The notes under the pieces are model-generated. The model did no database searches and was not told the DNA's origin. It saw only the letters and a list, made by a program, of their open reading frames with translations. Positions 16,939-26,722 of a stretch of 64,000 nt of DNA are shown one piece after another (position 1 is the first letter of the stretch; each line of letters opens with the position of its first letter). A program made the translations under genes and the position numbers. This DNA is from Acinetobacter sp. WCHA55 (GTDB lineage: Bacteria > Pseudomonadota > Gammaproteobacteria > Pseudomonadales > Moraxellaceae), in assembly GCF_002165305.2 (NCBI RefSeq), contig NZ_CP032286.1:2914001-2978000 (forward strand). Reading direction: 5' to 3'.

Positions 16939-19239
16939 ATGGCCTTCATCAAAACACGTAAAAAGCTGGTTTCTTCAGCAATCGCTTCAACTCTCTCTGT
17001 AGTTGCAGTCAATGCTGTTGCGCAAGATCAAATCGCGCAATTAGAAACAATTCACACGGAAGCGGCAGCAGAACAAAGTTTGAAAGTAGACAAATCTGCA
17101 AACAGCAAGTTCGTTGCTCCCCTACTCGACACACCAAAATCTGTTTCTGTTCTTTCTCAAAAATTACTCAAAGAAACCAATTCAAATACGCTATTAGAAG
17201 CATTACGTTATGAGCCTGGTATCACTTTAGGTGCTGGTGAAGGTGGTACACCATTTACGGATATGCCTTACATTCGTGGATATAGTGGTCAATCATCTAT
17301 TTATGTCGATGGAGTCCGCAATACGACATCACAAAGTCGAGATATGTTCGCAATCGAACAAGTTGAAGTTATTAAAGGCTCTTCTTCTGCTCTTGGCGGT
17401 GGTGGTAGTGTCGGCGGCAGTATCAATCTCATTCCTAAAGTTGCACATGAAGGCGATGCTTACCAAGGTAGCGTACAAGGTGGCACCGATAACTATCGCC
17501 ACATTCAACTCGATGCGAATAAAGATTTCGGCAACGGAATGGCTGGTCGCATTGTAGTCATGGGTCATGAAAATGAAAAAGCAGGACAACATGACGGTGC
17601 TGAATATGCTCGTGCAGGTATTGCAACAAATCTAGCTTTTGGTCTTGGTTCTGATACACGTGGCTCTGTTGGTTATTACTATTTACGTAGCAATGATGAA
17701 CCAGATGCGGGTATTCCATTTAATAATGCAAACCCAAGCACCCCGCCAGCTGGCGTAACAGTAACACCAGGCGATGGTAAACCAGTTAGCGTTAAAGCGG
17801 GTACCTACTACGGCTGGAAAGCTCGTGATTTTGATAAGCGCGAAAATCAAATTGCAACATTGAAGTTAGAACATGATCTGAATGAAGATTTGACGTTGTC
17901 TAATATTGCTACCTATAACAAATCTAAATCTGATTATGTTTATACCAATGCCGATGACTCAAAAGGGAATATCTACAGAGGAACTGTTGCGCGTCGTGCT
18001 CTAACCCGTATTTTGGATACTGATGCGTATAGCGACCAATTATCATTGCGCGGTAAATTCAATACTGGTGCTTTGCAACACTCGTTTAATGTAGGAACCG
18101 AATGGAGCTTACAAGAAACCGATCAAGGAATGCATACATTTACCAATGCAGCAGGACAAACAACCTCTACTATTTTAACGTCTAATATCAACTCATGTAA
18201 TTCAACTGCTGCAGCTCTTAATGGTTGGTGTACTAGTCTAAACAACCCAAACAATGGTCTCTTTACCGATACTATGGGCAGCATTAAAGGACAGTCCACT
18301 ACGCGTAGTGAAACGATGTCTGTATATGCTTTAGACAGTATTGAATTTAATCCACAATGGCTCTTAAGCTTAGGTGTCCGTTGGGACAAATTTGAAACTG
18401 AGAAAAAATATAATAAAGATGTCTACGGAACAACTGCTGGTGCTTACAACTCAACAATTAGCATTCCTAAAGGTACAAAATACGAAAGTGACTCAGACTT
18501 TTTCACCTATCAAGCAGGCTTAGTCTACAAACCAACTGAAAATGGTAGTATTTACACCAGTTTTGCAACTTCTGCGAACCCAGTAGGGGTATTAGCAGAA
18601 GGTGACAGCAGTGACAATGCCTTAGGCACAACTGATATTATTAACAGCCTTAAACCTGAAGAAGCACGTACTTTTGAAATTGGAACCAAATGGGACTTAT
18701 TTAATAATCGTGCCAACTTGACTGCTGCTATTTTCCGTACCGAAAAGCAGAATACACGTATCCAAATTGACTCGACGACGACTGCAAATGCGGGGGAAAG
18801 TAAAGTTGATGGATTTGAAGTAAGCTTAAACGGTAAAATTACCGACAAGTGGGAAGTAGCTACAGGGTATAGCTATCTAGATAGCGAAATCACCAAAGCT
18901 GCTTACAATGCAATTGCTCAAGAAGGTAAACCACTTCCATTTGTGGCGAAAAACAGCGCAACTTTATGGTCAACATACCGAGTGTTACCAAAGTTAACAT
19001 TGGGCGCTGGTGCTGAATACCGTGACCAAGTTTATGTAAATACAACTGCACCTAAGTTTCTACCGACTTATACCATTTACAATGCAATGGCGAAATATGA
19101 TATAAACCGTAATGTAAACGTTCAATTAAATGTGAATAACATTTCTGACAAACAATACTTTACCAGTGCACATGCAGCACACTATGCATTTGAAGGTAAT
19201 GGTCGCAATGCGGTATTGGCAATCAACTTCAAATACTAA
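16939..19239 (+). CDS. piuA: TonB-dependent catecholate siderophore receptor, Fiu/PiuA type
   Basis: From the ATG at 16939 the product is 766 residues (MAFIKTRKKLVSSAIASTLSVVAVNAVAQ...), with a normal signal peptide. The plug region shows DTPKSVSVLSQKLLKE, YIRGYSGQSSIYVDGVRN, FAIEQVEVIKGSSSALGGGGSVGGSINLIPK and the barrel ends in NAVLAINFKY. The plug sequence is of the TonB-siderophore receptor type represented by Fiu and PiuA, whose known substrates are iron complexes of monomeric catechols. The gene next door, a PiuC-type dioxygenase, is the classic partner of this receptor class and supports the call. A terminator lies between them at 19283-19310. Confidence 0.87.
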   Translation: MAFIKTRKKLVSSAIASTLSVVAVNAVAQDQIAQLETIHTEAAAEQSLKVDKSANSKFVAPLLDTPKSVSVLSQKLLKETNSNTLLEALRYEPGITLGAGEGGTPFTDMPYIRGYSGQSSIYVDGVRNTTSQSRDMFAIEQVEVIKGSSSALGGGGSVGGSINLIPKVAHEGDAYQGSVQGGTDNYRHIQLDANKDFGNGMAGRIVVMGHENEKAGQHDGAEYARAGIATNLAFGLGSDTRGSVGYYYLRSNDEPDAGIPFNNANPSTPPAGVTVTPGDGKPVSVKAGTYYGWKARDFDKRENQIATLKLEHDLNEDLTLSNIATYNKSKSDYVYTNADDSKGNIYRGTVARRALTRILDTDAYSDQLSLRGKFNTGALQHSFNVGTEWSLQETDQGMHTFTNAAGQTTSTILTSNINSCNSTAAALNGWCTSLNNPNNGLFTDTMGSIKGQSTTRSETMSVYALDSIEFNPQWLLSLGVRWDKFETEKKYNKDVYGTTAGAYNSTISIPKGTKYESDSDFFTYQAGLVYKPTENGSIYTSFATSANPVGVLAEGDSSDNALGTTDIINSLKPEEARTFEIGTKWDLFNNRANLTAAIFRTEKQNTRIQIDSTTTANAGESKVDGFEVSLNGKITDKWEVATGYSYLDSEITKAAYNAIAQEGKPLPFVAKNSATLWSTYRVLPKLTLGAGAEYRDQVYVNTTAPKFLPTYTIYNAMAKYDINRNVNVQLNVNNISDKQYFTSAHAAHYAFEGNGRNAVLAINFKY

Positions 19240-19282
19240 GTTTGATCTCCAAAAACTTTAGGGAAATAATCTAACTTAAACT

Positions 19283-19310
19283 AAAATAGCCTCATCGAGA
19301 GGCTATTTTT
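19283..19310 (+). terminator. Terminator between piuA and piuC
   Basis: AAAATAGCCTC-ATCGA-GAGGCTATTTTT. It may lower but not abolish transcription into the next gene, which starts 19 bases later. Confidence 0.9.
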
Positions 19311-19328
19311 ATAACAACCACATCAAGG

Positions 19329-20021
19329 ATGTTCTCTGTGATTCATCACATTCCAAATGTATTATCAAAAGAGCAAGTAGCTGAATTTCGTCAATTGATG
19401 GAAACAGCAGACTGGGTTGGAGGAAAAGTGACTGCAGGAACTCTATCTGCCTCGGTCAAACAAAATCAACAACTCTCCGAACAAGATCCGTTAACCCATC
19501 ATTTAAGCGATTTAGTCATTCAAGCCATTTGGAAACATCCCGTTTTTCAAGCTGCCGCTCTCCCACACCAAATTATTCCACCACTTTTTAACCGTTATGA
19601 TGAACATGAAAGCTTTGGTTTTCATGTCGACAACTCCATTCGCCTAATCCGTGGTACAGCTCAACAACTCCGAACTGATCTTTCTTGCACACTATTCTTG
19701 AGCGAACCTGAAGAATATGACGGTGGCGATTTGGTCATAGAAGACACCTATGGCTACCATGAAGTTAAATTACCCGCAGGTGATGTTGTACTCTACCCTT
19801 CTACTAGCTTGCATGAAGTTAGTAGCATAACTCGCGGTACACGTTTCGCTTCTTTCTTTTGGGTACAAAGCTTGATTCGTGAAGATCAAAAAAGACATAT
19901 GTTATTCAATTTAGATGAAAGTATTCGTCAACTTCGAGTAGATCATGGGGATACTTATCCTGAAGTTATGAAGCTCACCAATATCTATCACAACCTCATA
20001 CGGATGTGGTCTGAACTGTAA
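19329..20021 (+). CDS. piuC: Fe(II)/2-oxoglutarate dioxygenase, PiuC/YbiX type
   Basis: This 230-residue cytoplasmic PKHD-type hydroxylase is related to YbiX/PiuC. The iron-binding HxD is in FGFHVDNSIR (about residue 97-103) and the distal His in LYPSTSLHEVSSITRGTRFASFFWVQS (about 155-180), where the following Arg should bind 2-oxoglutarate. The N-terminal pattern WVGGKVTAGTLSASVKQNQQL is characteristic of the family. Known homologues are iron-regulated and sit next to Fiu/PiuA receptors; their exact substrate is not settled. The annotated start at 19329 is an ATG within 20 bases of the upstream terminator. Confidence 0.88.
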   Translation: MFSVIHHIPNVLSKEQVAEFRQLMETADWVGGKVTAGTLSASVKQNQQLSEQDPLTHHLSDLVIQAIWKHPVFQAAALPHQIIPPLFNRYDEHESFGFHVDNSIRLIRGTAQQLRTDLSCTLFLSEPEEYDGGDLVIEDTYGYHEVKLPAGDVVLYPSTSLHEVSSITRGTRFASFFWVQSLIREDQKRHMLFNLDESIRQLRVDHGDTYPEVMKLTNIYHNLIRMWSEL

Positions 20022-20446
20022 ATTTTACTTTGAATTGGGTGTAAGTTCTTTGGTCTATCCAAACAGATATGGTCATAGAGTTCTCATAACCTCCTCAAAA
20101 ATTCGAATGAAATAAACTAAATTCGTGAAATAAAGAAAAAGATTAAACACATCTCAAAAATAAACGGAAATATTTCCCCTATATATCAAATTAAAGGGAA
20201 ATATTTTTTCAGATACGACTAAAAGCCATAAAAAAAGAAAAATCTTTTCGGTCGAACTGGATTAAACTCTTAAATATAAGCTTACAAGGTTACTCACGGT
20301 AAATCTAAGTCGTATCAATTATTTACGTTTACAAACACCCTGAAGACTCCCTTGTAAATAGAGACCATAGACACAATCTATATCAATAGTAGGTTGCTTT
20401 TTCTTACCCACTCAAATGCAACCCATACTATGTAAGGAGTTACCTC
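20022..20446. other. 425-base intergenic region and probable structured leuA leader
   Basis: After piuC comes an isolated terminator at 20168-20209. The next 230 bases up to leuA contain three inverted-repeat pairs: GATACGACT 20212-20220 with AGTCGTATC 20308-20316, TTACAAGG 20282-20289 with CCTTGTAA 20350-20357, and GGTTGC 20392-20397 with GCAACC 20418-20423. The first two pairs interleave, so both can form at once only as a pseudoknot. No leucine-rich leader peptide and no match to a riboswitch I know is visible. Confidence 0.5.
20168..20209 (+). terminator. Terminator between piuC and leuA
   Basis: A perfect 11-bp stem AAATATTTCCC/GGGAAATATTT with a 17-base loop, followed by TTT. Confidence 0.7.
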
Positions 20447-22144
20447 ATGATGTTGGCTGATCCAAGTAAAAAATATCGTCGCATGTACCAACGTGTTGAC
20501 TTGCCAGACCGTCAATGGCCAAACAACGAAATTACAAAAGCGCCTATTTGGATGAGTACTGACCTACGTGATGGTAACCAAGCGATTTTTGAACCGATGG
20601 ACATGGAACAAAAATTTAAAATGTTCCAAATGTTGGTGAAAATTGGATTCAAGAATATTGAAATCGGTTTCCCTTCAGCATCTCAAATTGACTTTGACTT
20701 TACCCGCAAATTGATCGAAGAAGGTCATATTCCAGATGACGTATACATTGAAGTTTTGGTTCAAGCACGTGATCATTTGATCCAACGTACTTTTGAATCT
20801 TTAGTCGGTGCAAAACGTGCGATTGTGCATATTTATAATTCAAATGCCCCAACCTTCCGTCAAAAAGTCTTAAATGTCGATGTTGCTGGTGCGAAGCAAT
20901 TAGCAGTCAATGCAGCAAGCAAAGTGAAAGAATATGCAGCACAATATCCTGAAACCGAATGGGTGTTCCAATACAGCCCTGAGTGTTTCTCTGCAACCGA
21001 ATTAGACGTTGCAAAAGACGTGTGTGATGCGGTCACTGAAATTTGGGAAGCTTCACCAAGCAACAAAGTGATTTTAAACTTACCTGCTACGGTTGAAGTT
21101 TCGACACCGAATGTTTATGCAGACCAAGTTGAATGGATGCACCGTAACATCGCACGTCGTGATGGCGTGATTATCTCTGTGCACTGTCACAACGACCGTG
21201 GCTGTGGGATTGCTGCCTCAGAGTTGGCCATTATGGCGGGTGCAGATCGTGTCGAAGGTTGTGTGTTTGGTAATGGCGAACGCACAGGTAATGTCGATGT
21301 TGCTGCAATTGCCTTGAACATGTATACCCAAGGCGTTGCACCAAACTTAGATTTCTCAAATATTAATGAAATTATTGCAACGGTAGAAGAATGTACAGGC
21401 TTGCCTGTTCACCCTCGCCACCCTTATGCAGGTGACTTGGTCTTCACAGCATTCTCGGGTTCACACCAAGATGCCATCAAAAAAGGCTTTGAGTTCCAAA
21501 AGAACGAAGAAATTTGGGATATGCCGTACTTACCAATCGACCCGAAAGACTTGGGCCGCGACTATGATGCTGTAATCCGCGTCAACTCGCAGTCAGGTAA
21601 AGGCGGTATTGCTTACTTGTTAGAAGCAAATTACAACGTGGTCTTGCCACGCCGTATCCAAATTGAATTCTCTCAAACCGTACAAAAACGTACCGATGAA
21701 GAAGGCACTGAAATTACCGCACAAGAAATTTGGAAATTGTTCAAAGAAACGTATGTGAACACCAAAGACACGCATTACTCGACCAAAAACTACCGTTTAT
21801 ATGACAACAACGGCAAACAAGTGGTTGAGCTTGAGGTTGAAGTGAATGGTGAAACGCAGCAATTACGTGGTGAAGGCAACGGCCCGATTTCTGCAATGTT
21901 AGATGCTTTACAGTTACCAATTGATGTCTTGAGCTATGAAGAGCGTGGTATTAGTTCGGGTGCCAATGCAAAAGCACTGGCTTTGGTTGAATTACAAGTC
22001 AAAGGCACAGGCAAATCTGCGTTCGGTGCGGGTATCCATGACAACATTGTGACCTCATCTATCGAAGCGATCATTGCGTGTACCAACCGCTTAATTGATC
22101 AAGGTGTGTTAAGCACAGATCAAGTGATTGCTGCTGCGGTATAA
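20447..22144 (+). CDS. leuA: 2-isopropylmalate synthase
   Basis: LeuA condenses 2-oxoisovalerate with acetyl-CoA, the first committed step of leucine synthesis. At 565 residues it is the longer proteobacterial form. The N-terminal TIM barrel contains [20 protein letters not shown] with metal-binding Asp, and [17 protein letters not shown] plus [14 protein letters not shown], the HCHND and GNGERTGN signatures. The C-terminal regulatory LeuA dimer domain (about 430-560), which mediates leucine feedback, is present. A strong Shine-Dalgarno AAGGAG precedes a double ATG. It is not next to leuBCD. The long leader upstream may carry control. Confidence 0.96.
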   Translation: MMLADPSKKYRRMYQRVDLPDRQWPNNEITKAPIWMSTDLRDGNQAIFEPMDMEQKFKMFQMLVKIGFKNIEIGFPSASQIDFDFTRKLIEEGHIPDDVYIEVLVQARDHLIQRTFESLVGAKRAIVHIYNSNAPTFRQKVLNVDVAGAKQLAVNAASKVKEYAAQYPETEWVFQYSPECFSATELDVAKDVCDAVTEIWEASPSNKVILNLPATVEVSTPNVYADQVEWMHRNIARRDGVIISVHCHNDRGCGIAASELAIMAGADRVEGCVFGNGERTGNVDVAAIALNMYTQGVAPNLDFSNINEIIATVEECTGLPVHPRHPYAGDLVFTAFSGSHQDAIKKGFEFQKNEEIWDMPYLPIDPKDLGRDYDAVIRVNSQSGKGGIAYLLEANYNVVLPRRIQIEFSQTVQKRTDEEGTEITAQEIWKLFKETYVNTKDTHYSTKNYRLYDNNGKQVVELEVEVNGETQQLRGEGNGPISAMLDALQLPIDVLSYEERGISSGANAKALALVELQVKGTGKSAFGAGIHDNIVTSSIEAIIACTNRLIDQGVLSTDQVIAAAV

Positions 22145-22181
22145 GTATTAGCAATAATAATTAGCACTAAAATGACTTTAG

Positions 22182-22208
22182 AAGGATACCCTCAAGTGGT
22201 ATCCTTTT
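22182..22208 (+). terminator. Terminator after leuA
   Basis: AAGGATACC-CTCAAGT-GGTATCCTTTT. It overlaps the extreme upstream TTG of the metX frame, which argues against that start. Confidence 0.88.
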
Positions 22209-22245
22209 GTTTATTAACCCCAAAGATTTAAGGCGAATTATTCCT

Positions 22246-23406
22246 GTGTCTTTTCCTGCTGACTCCGTGGGTATCGTTAGTCCACAAAAGTTTACTTTTG
22301 AAGAGCCTTTAGAGCTCGAATGCGGTCGTATTCTCCCTCGTTACGAACTGATGGTTGAAACCTATGGTGAGCTTAATGCAGATAAATCCAATGCGATTTT
22401 AATTTGCCATGCGTTATCAGGCCATCATCATGCTGCAGGTTACCACCATGCTGACGATAAAAAACCAGGGTGGTGGGATGCTTGTATTGGCCCAGGCAAA
22501 GCGATTGATACGTCAAAATTTTTCGTGGTTGCACTGAACAATATTGGGGGCTGTAGCGGTTCAACAGGGCCAACTTCGCCAAACCCTGAAAATGATAACC
22601 GTCCTTATGGTCCTGACTTTCCTTTAGTCACCGTCCGTGACTGGGTTAAAACCCAAGCCATTTTATCCGATCATCTCGGTATTCAAGTCTGGAGCGCAGT
22701 GATTGGCGGTTCACTGGGCGGTATGCAAGCCTTGCAATGGTCGGTTGATTATCCTGATCGTTTGCAAAAATGCGTGATTATTGCCAGTGCGCCGAAACTG
22801 TCTGCTCAGAACATTGCCTTTAACGAAGTCGCACGCCAGTCAATTTTGTCTGATCCAGACTTCCATGATGGTCGCTACCTTGAAAATGATAGCTATCCCA
22901 AACGTGGCCTAATTTTGGCACGCATGGTCGGTCATATTACCTATCTATCTGAAGAAGCCATGAAGCAAAAATTTGGCCGCGACTTAAAGTCTGGCAAATT
23001 TATGTATGGTTTTGATGTCGAGTTCCAAGTCGAAAGCTATTTGCGCTATCAAGGTGAGCAGTTCAGCCGGAATTTCGACGCCAACACTTACCTGATTATG
23101 ACCAAAGCTTTGGATTATTTTGATCCTTCTCGTGAGTATGAACAGTCTTTAGTTAAAGCCATGTCACAGACCAAGTGTCAGTTCCTAGTGGTGTCTTTTA
23201 CCACTGACTGGCGTTTTACCCCGCAACGTTCACAAGAAATTGTGGATGCGCTGATTACCAACCATAAACCGGTGAGCTATTTAGATATCGATGCTGAACA
23301 AGGTCATGACTCGTTCTTGTTCCCGATTCCTTTGTATGTAAAAGCATTACGTGCATTTTTGGGCGGTTCTGAACACCTTCAAGCAACATCTCAGGAGGCT
23401 GTGTAA
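22246..23406 (+). CDS. metX: Homoserine O-acetyltransferase
   Basis: MetX acylates homoserine in methionine synthesis. It is an alpha/beta-hydrolase-fold enzyme with nucleophile elbow [12 protein letters not shown] (Ser near 149), the substrate-binding patch [12 protein letters not shown], the catalytic Asp in TDWRFTP and His in [11 protein letters not shown] choose GTG at 22246 ([11 protein letters not shown]...), giving 386 residues as in relatives; the frame is open to a TTG at 22207, but that lies in the leuA terminator. The stop overlaps the metW start (TAATG), the usual metXW coupling. Confidence 0.95.
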   Translation: MSFPADSVGIVSPQKFTFEEPLELECGRILPRYELMVETYGELNADKSNAILICHALSGHHHAAGYHHADDKKPGWWDACIGPGKAIDTSKFFVVALNNIGGCSGSTGPTSPNPENDNRPYGPDFPLVTVRDWVKTQAILSDHLGIQVWSAVIGGSLGGMQALQWSVDYPDRLQKCVIIASAPKLSAQNIAFNEVARQSILSDPDFHDGRYLENDSYPKRGLILARMVGHITYLSEEAMKQKFGRDLKSGKFMYGFDVEFQVESYLRYQGEQFSRNFDANTYLIMTKALDYFDPSREYEQSLVKAMSQTKCQFLVVSFTTDWRFTPQRSQEIVDALITNHKPVSYLDIDAEQGHDSFLFPIPLYVKALRAFLGGSEHLQATSQEAV

Positions 23407-23999
23407 TGCGTATTGATCATCAACTGGCAGAAAAATGGATCAAACCTGATTCCAGCGTACTCGATTTAGGCTGTGGCGACGGTGAATTACTGGCTCATAT
23501 GAGCAAAAAGCACAATATTCGCGCATATGGACTGGAAATTGATCAAGAAAAGATTGCAATTGCGGTCAGTCGCGGGTTAAATATTATTCAACAAGACTTA
23601 AATTTGGGTTTAAGCCGCTTTGCAGACCAGTCTTTTGACTATGTCGTTATGGCACAAGCCTTGCAAGCAGTAGATGCACCAGATGTTTTATTACGTGATA
23701 TGGTGCGCGTAGGGAAACAGGCAATTATTACATTTCCTAACTTTGCCCACTGGAAGACCCGTTCTTTCTTGGCACTGAAAGGAATGATGCCCGTTTCTGA
23801 AGCTTTGCCGTACATGTGGTATAACACACCCAATATCCACTTATGTACTTTCCGTGACTTTGAAGCACTTTGTGCGGAAAATAACATCAGAATTATTAAT
23901 CGACTCGCTGTAAATGGGGATCAACAAGATAGTTTACTCAGTAAACGTCTCCCGAATTTGTTTGGTGAAGTCGCAATTTATCGAGTGAGCGCTCTATGA
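23406..23999 (+). CDS. metW: Methionine biosynthesis protein MetW
   Basis: This 197-residue methyltransferase-fold protein has an SAM-binding-type motif I, SVLDLGCGDGELL, and later VVMAQALQAVDAPDVLL and TFPNFAHWKTR. MetW is known to partner with MetX in many proteobacteria and is required for full homoserine acetyltransferase activity. Start and stop overlap the neighbouring genes (TAATG with metX, ATGA with the Sel1 gene), so the three are probably one operon. Confidence 0.94.
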   Translation: MRIDHQLAEKWIKPDSSVLDLGCGDGELLAHMSKKHNIRAYGLEIDQEKIAIAVSRGLNIIQQDLNLGLSRFADQSFDYVVMAQALQAVDAPDVLLRDMVRVGKQAIITFPNFAHWKTRSFLALKGMMPVSEALPYMWYNTPNIHLCTFRDFEALCAENNIRIINRLAVNGDQQDSLLSKRLPNLFGEVAIYRVSAL

Positions 24000-24586
24000 A
24001 AAAACTATTCTTAAGCACGACACTACTGGTTGGACTTTTGAGCATTCAAGCTCATGCAGATTATGTTTCCCCAACCACGTCTGTTGCGAGTCAAGCTGCA
24101 CAATATTCTGTTATGGATATCAATAGCTTAATTAAAGCGGCAAAAGCAGGTCAGCCTGCTGCACAGTTCTATCTTGCAACCAAGTACCAACAAGGCAAAG
24201 ACATTGCTGCAGATGAACGACAGGCTTTTGCTTGGTATAAAGCTGCTGCTGATCAAGGTCTTTCGGCGGCTCAGCTGAATGTGGGACGTATGCTTGCAGA
24301 TGGTCTAGGCACCAAGAAAGATGAATCTTTAGCACGTCAATACTTTGAAAAAGCAGCCAGCCGTGGTGATAACCGCGCGAGCTTTAACTTAGCCATGATG
24401 GAAGAGCAAAAGAAAAACTACATGGGTGCTTACCAATGGTATGAGCTTTCAACCCGTGATGGCATGCTCGACAATAAAGTAATCACGCTTTCTGAAGGCA
24501 AGAAAACAGCCTTGGCGGCAAACTTAACCCAAGATCAAATTCGTCAAGCACGTGACCGTGCAGACAAGTGGATTCAAGCCCAATAA
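23996..24586 (+). CDS. Exported Sel1-repeat (TPR-like) protein
   Basis: This 196-residue protein has a signal peptide (LFLSTTLLVGLLSIQAHA) and at least two Sel1-like repeats of about 36 residues: QPAAQFYLATKYQQGKDIAADERQAFAWYKAAADQG and SAAQLNVGRMLADGLGTKKDESLARQYFEKAASRGD, followed by a third weaker copy. Such repeats form a helical solenoid for protein-protein contact. It is likely periplasmic. The start overlaps the metW stop by four bases, so it is cotranscribed with metXW, though a functional link is not obvious. Confidence 0.82.
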   Translation: MKKLFLSTTLLVGLLSIQAHADYVSPTTSVASQAAQYSVMDINSLIKAAKAGQPAAQFYLATKYQQGKDIAADERQAFAWYKAAADQGLSAAQLNVGRMLADGLGTKKDESLARQYFEKAASRGDNRASFNLAMMEEQKKNYMGAYQWYELSTRDGMLDNKVITLSEGKKTALAANLTQDQIRQARDRADKWIQAQ

Positions 24587-24604
24587 GCTTTTATTTCCAT
24601 ATTC

Positions 24605-24625
24605 AGCACCTTCGGGTGCTTTTTT
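24605..24625 (+). terminator. Terminator after the metXW-Sel1 operon
   Basis: AGCACC-TTCG-GGTGCT followed by TTTTT, 19 bases after the stop. Confidence 0.93.
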
Positions 24626-24690
24626 ATTGCCTATCCATGAGTCGGACTTGTTAAAATAACCGCATAGTTTTTAAAGCACGGATCTTTCAC

Positions 24691-25317
24691 ATGGCATCAA
24701 CTGATTGGTTATCTCAAGGCACGTTAGTCCTCGCAAGCAATAACAAAGGTAAAATTGCTGAATTTGAAAAATTATTTGCAGAACTCAACTTACCTGTCGA
24801 AGTGATTGCTCAAGGTAAATTGAATATTGAAGATGCCATTGAAGATGGTTTGAGCTTTGTCGAAAATGCAATTATTAAAGCGCGCCATGCTTCTAGAATT
24901 TCAGGAAAACCAGCCATTGCAGATGACTCAGGGATTTGTGTTCCAGTTTTAGGTGGTGCACCAGGGATTTACTCTGCGCGTTATGCAGGTGAACACGGCG
25001 ATGATGCGGCCAATAACCAAAAGCTATTAGCTGAACTCAAGCCACTGCGTAAAGAAGGTGAGACGATTGAAGGCATGTTTGTATGCGTTTTAGCCTTAGT
25101 ACAACATGCCGATGATCCTCTTCCACAAATTTTCCAAGGTATTTGGAAAGGTGAAGTACTCGAGGCTGCTCGCGGTGAAAATGGTTTTGGTTATGACCCA
25201 CTGTTTTGGTTACCGAACTTAGGACTCTCAAGTGCAGAAATGAGCAAAGAAGAAAAAAATAAAATCAGCCATCGTGGTCAGGCGATGCAACTGTTTAAAG
25301 CCAGTTTAGAACAATAA
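24691..25317 (+). CDS. rdgB: XTP/dITP diphosphatase (RdgB/HAM1)
   Basis: This 208-residue house-cleaning enzyme hydrolyses dITP, ITP and XTP to monophosphates, keeping deaminated purines out of DNA. Family motifs are LASNNKGKIAEFEKLF near the N-terminus, FVENAIIKARHASRISGKPAIADDSGICV around residue 55, YSARYAGEHGDD, and ENGFGYDPLFWLP with SHRGQAM near the end. It has its own upstream spacer with the preceding terminator. An imperfect hairpin (TTGCC...GGCAA, 25336-25369) lies behind it. Confidence 0.95.
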   Translation: MASTDWLSQGTLVLASNNKGKIAEFEKLFAELNLPVEVIAQGKLNIEDAIEDGLSFVENAIIKARHASRISGKPAIADDSGICVPVLGGAPGIYSARYAGEHGDDAANNQKLLAELKPLRKEGETIEGMFVCVLALVQHADDPLPQIFQGIWKGEVLEAARGENGFGYDPLFWLPNLGLSSAEMSKEEKNKISHRGQAMQLFKASLEQ

Positions 25318-25335
25318 AAAATAAGCTGCTCAATG

Positions 25336-25377
25336 TTGCCCCTTCTCCCTTTTGGGAGGATGGTGGCAAGAGGTTTT
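25336..25377 (+). terminator. Imperfect hairpin after rdgB
   Basis: TTGCCCCTTCTCCC pairs imperfectly with GGGAGGATGGTGGCAA around TTTT, followed by AGGTTTTC. A weak terminator at best. Confidence 0.4.
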
Positions 25378-25438
25378 CTATATTCCATCTATCACCCTTG
25401 CGCAGCAGTACGATGCATTTCTAGCTAGAAGTGAGTGC

Positions 25439-26323
25439 TTAGATCACAGCAAATACATGCAGCAATAGGCCATAAATACTCACCACGACACAGCTGATGA
25501 TTGTACCTGAAGCAATGTATTTTGCCGACGTGCCTGTACCCTGATAATGCGTTTCCAAAGCCACAATATTGGCGGCTGGCGGTAAACAAAACAATAAGAA
25601 CATCACCCCAATATATTGTTCAATATTAGGAATAGCGACGTAACGATAACTCAGCCCACACAGCACCGCGCCACATGCTAATTTTAACAAAGCCGTCCGA
25701 CTACTTTGCCACAAGTCCGCTTTCTCAACTTTGGTGTGCCTCAACCACATGCCCAATACACACATACCAGAGAAGCTCATACCAAATTTGGCTAAACTAT
25801 AAACCACATCAATCAGATCATGCTGTGACCAATGTTGCACCCCAACAGAACGAAAAATAAGGGCCAGAATCAAAGCAATCATGGGTGGAGCACAGAGTAC
25901 TTTTTTTAAAATTAATGAAAAAGGTAACGGTGTTTGGCTCACGGCCGTCACAGCCCAAAGATTGCCAAAAATAGAGCCGCCGATATATAAAGCCACCATC
26001 GCTGGACTAATTTTTGTGCCAAACAATGCAATCGCAAAAGGAAAGCCTAGCCATGCCATATTGACATAACTAAAACATAAGGCACTTAATTTATTCTTTG
26101 AAAAATAGTGGAAAAAGTAAAATAAGAGCACTGCCACGACAAAACTGAATAGCATCAGACTGAAGCTACCAGCCTGATAAAACACCATGTTGTAGACAAT
26201 CACAATCGGAATAAAACAACGTGCTAAAAGACTTGAAAAGCCTGTTTTCAACCGTGTTGCCAACGGGGTGGATGCAAGGAATAAACCACTAAGAAAGGCC
26301 AACAGAGGCAGCAGCAACGTCAC
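25439..26323 (-). CDS. AEC-family (auxin efflux carrier-like) transporter
   Basis: This 294-residue inner-membrane protein has about ten hydrophobic segments. Its composition and the C-terminal part (FLLFCLPPAANIVALETHYQGTGTSAKYIASGTIISCVV) match the AEC permease family, where the conserved P-A-N region lies in the second half. Bacterial members carry malate, malonate or other organic acids. No substrate can be inferred here. It converges on rdgB and is divergent from tatA with 160 bases between. Confidence 0.82.
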   Translation of the reverse strand: MTLLLPLLAFLSGLFLASTPLATRLKTGFSSLLARCFIPIVIVYNMVFYQAGSFSLMLFSFVVAVLLFYFFHYFSKNKLSALCFSYVNMAWLGFPFAIALFGTKISPAMVALYIGGSIFGNLWAVTAVSQTPLPFSLILKKVLCAPPMIALILALIFRSVGVQHWSQHDLIDVVYSLAKFGMSFSGMCVLGMWLRHTKVEKADLWQSSRTALLKLACGAVLCGLSYRYVAIPNIEQYIGVMFLLFCLPPAANIVALETHYQGTGTSAKYIASGTIISCVVVSIYGLLLHVFAVI

Positions 26324-26483
26324 TTCAACATCCTTGAAATTTCACCTAATCATCATAACACCGCTTTTTCTCAAAATCTGTGCGAAGCAATCATCTTGTC
26401 TTGAAATTGAAACATCATCGTCACCGCAATGTCACACAAGACTGTTGATATAGGGAAAACGAAAAAATGATGAGGATCTACCC

Positions 26484-26705
26484 ATGGCGGGACTATCAAT
26501 TTGGCACGTACTAATTTTTGCAATTGTGGTTATTCTTCTTTTTGGCACAGCCAAGCTTAAGAACTTAGGCAAAGATGTCGGTGGTGCAGTGAAAGACTTT
26601 AAGAAATCAATCCGTGATGAGGATGCTGAAGCAGCTCAGCTAAATGAACCCCGCACCTTAGAACATCAGAATAGCAACCCAACCAACTCAACCGTCAAAC
26701 ATTAA
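26484..26705 (+). CDS. tatA: Sec-independent translocase subunit TatA
   Basis: This 73-residue protein has the standard TatA layout: a single N-terminal span ([22 protein letters not shown]), the hinge [22 protein letters not shown] (amphipathic helix) and an acidic, disordered C-terminus. TatA multimers form the passage for folded proteins. It is the first gene of tatABC, 17 bases before tatB. Confidence 0.95.
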   Translation: MAGLSIWHVLIFAIVVILLFGTAKLKNLGKDVGGAVKDFKKSIRDEDAEAAQLNEPRTLEHQNSNPTNSTVKH

Positions 26706-26722
26706 GTCATTGGAGTTTTGCG

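Noticed and set aside
20416..20460. Leader peptide overlapping the leuA start.
   Set aside because: The 14-codon frame has only two leucine codons, overlaps the leuA Shine-Dalgarno and lacks its own.
22207..22245. Earlier TTG start for metX.
   Set aside because: It lies inside the leuA terminator and relatives start at the GTG at 22246.
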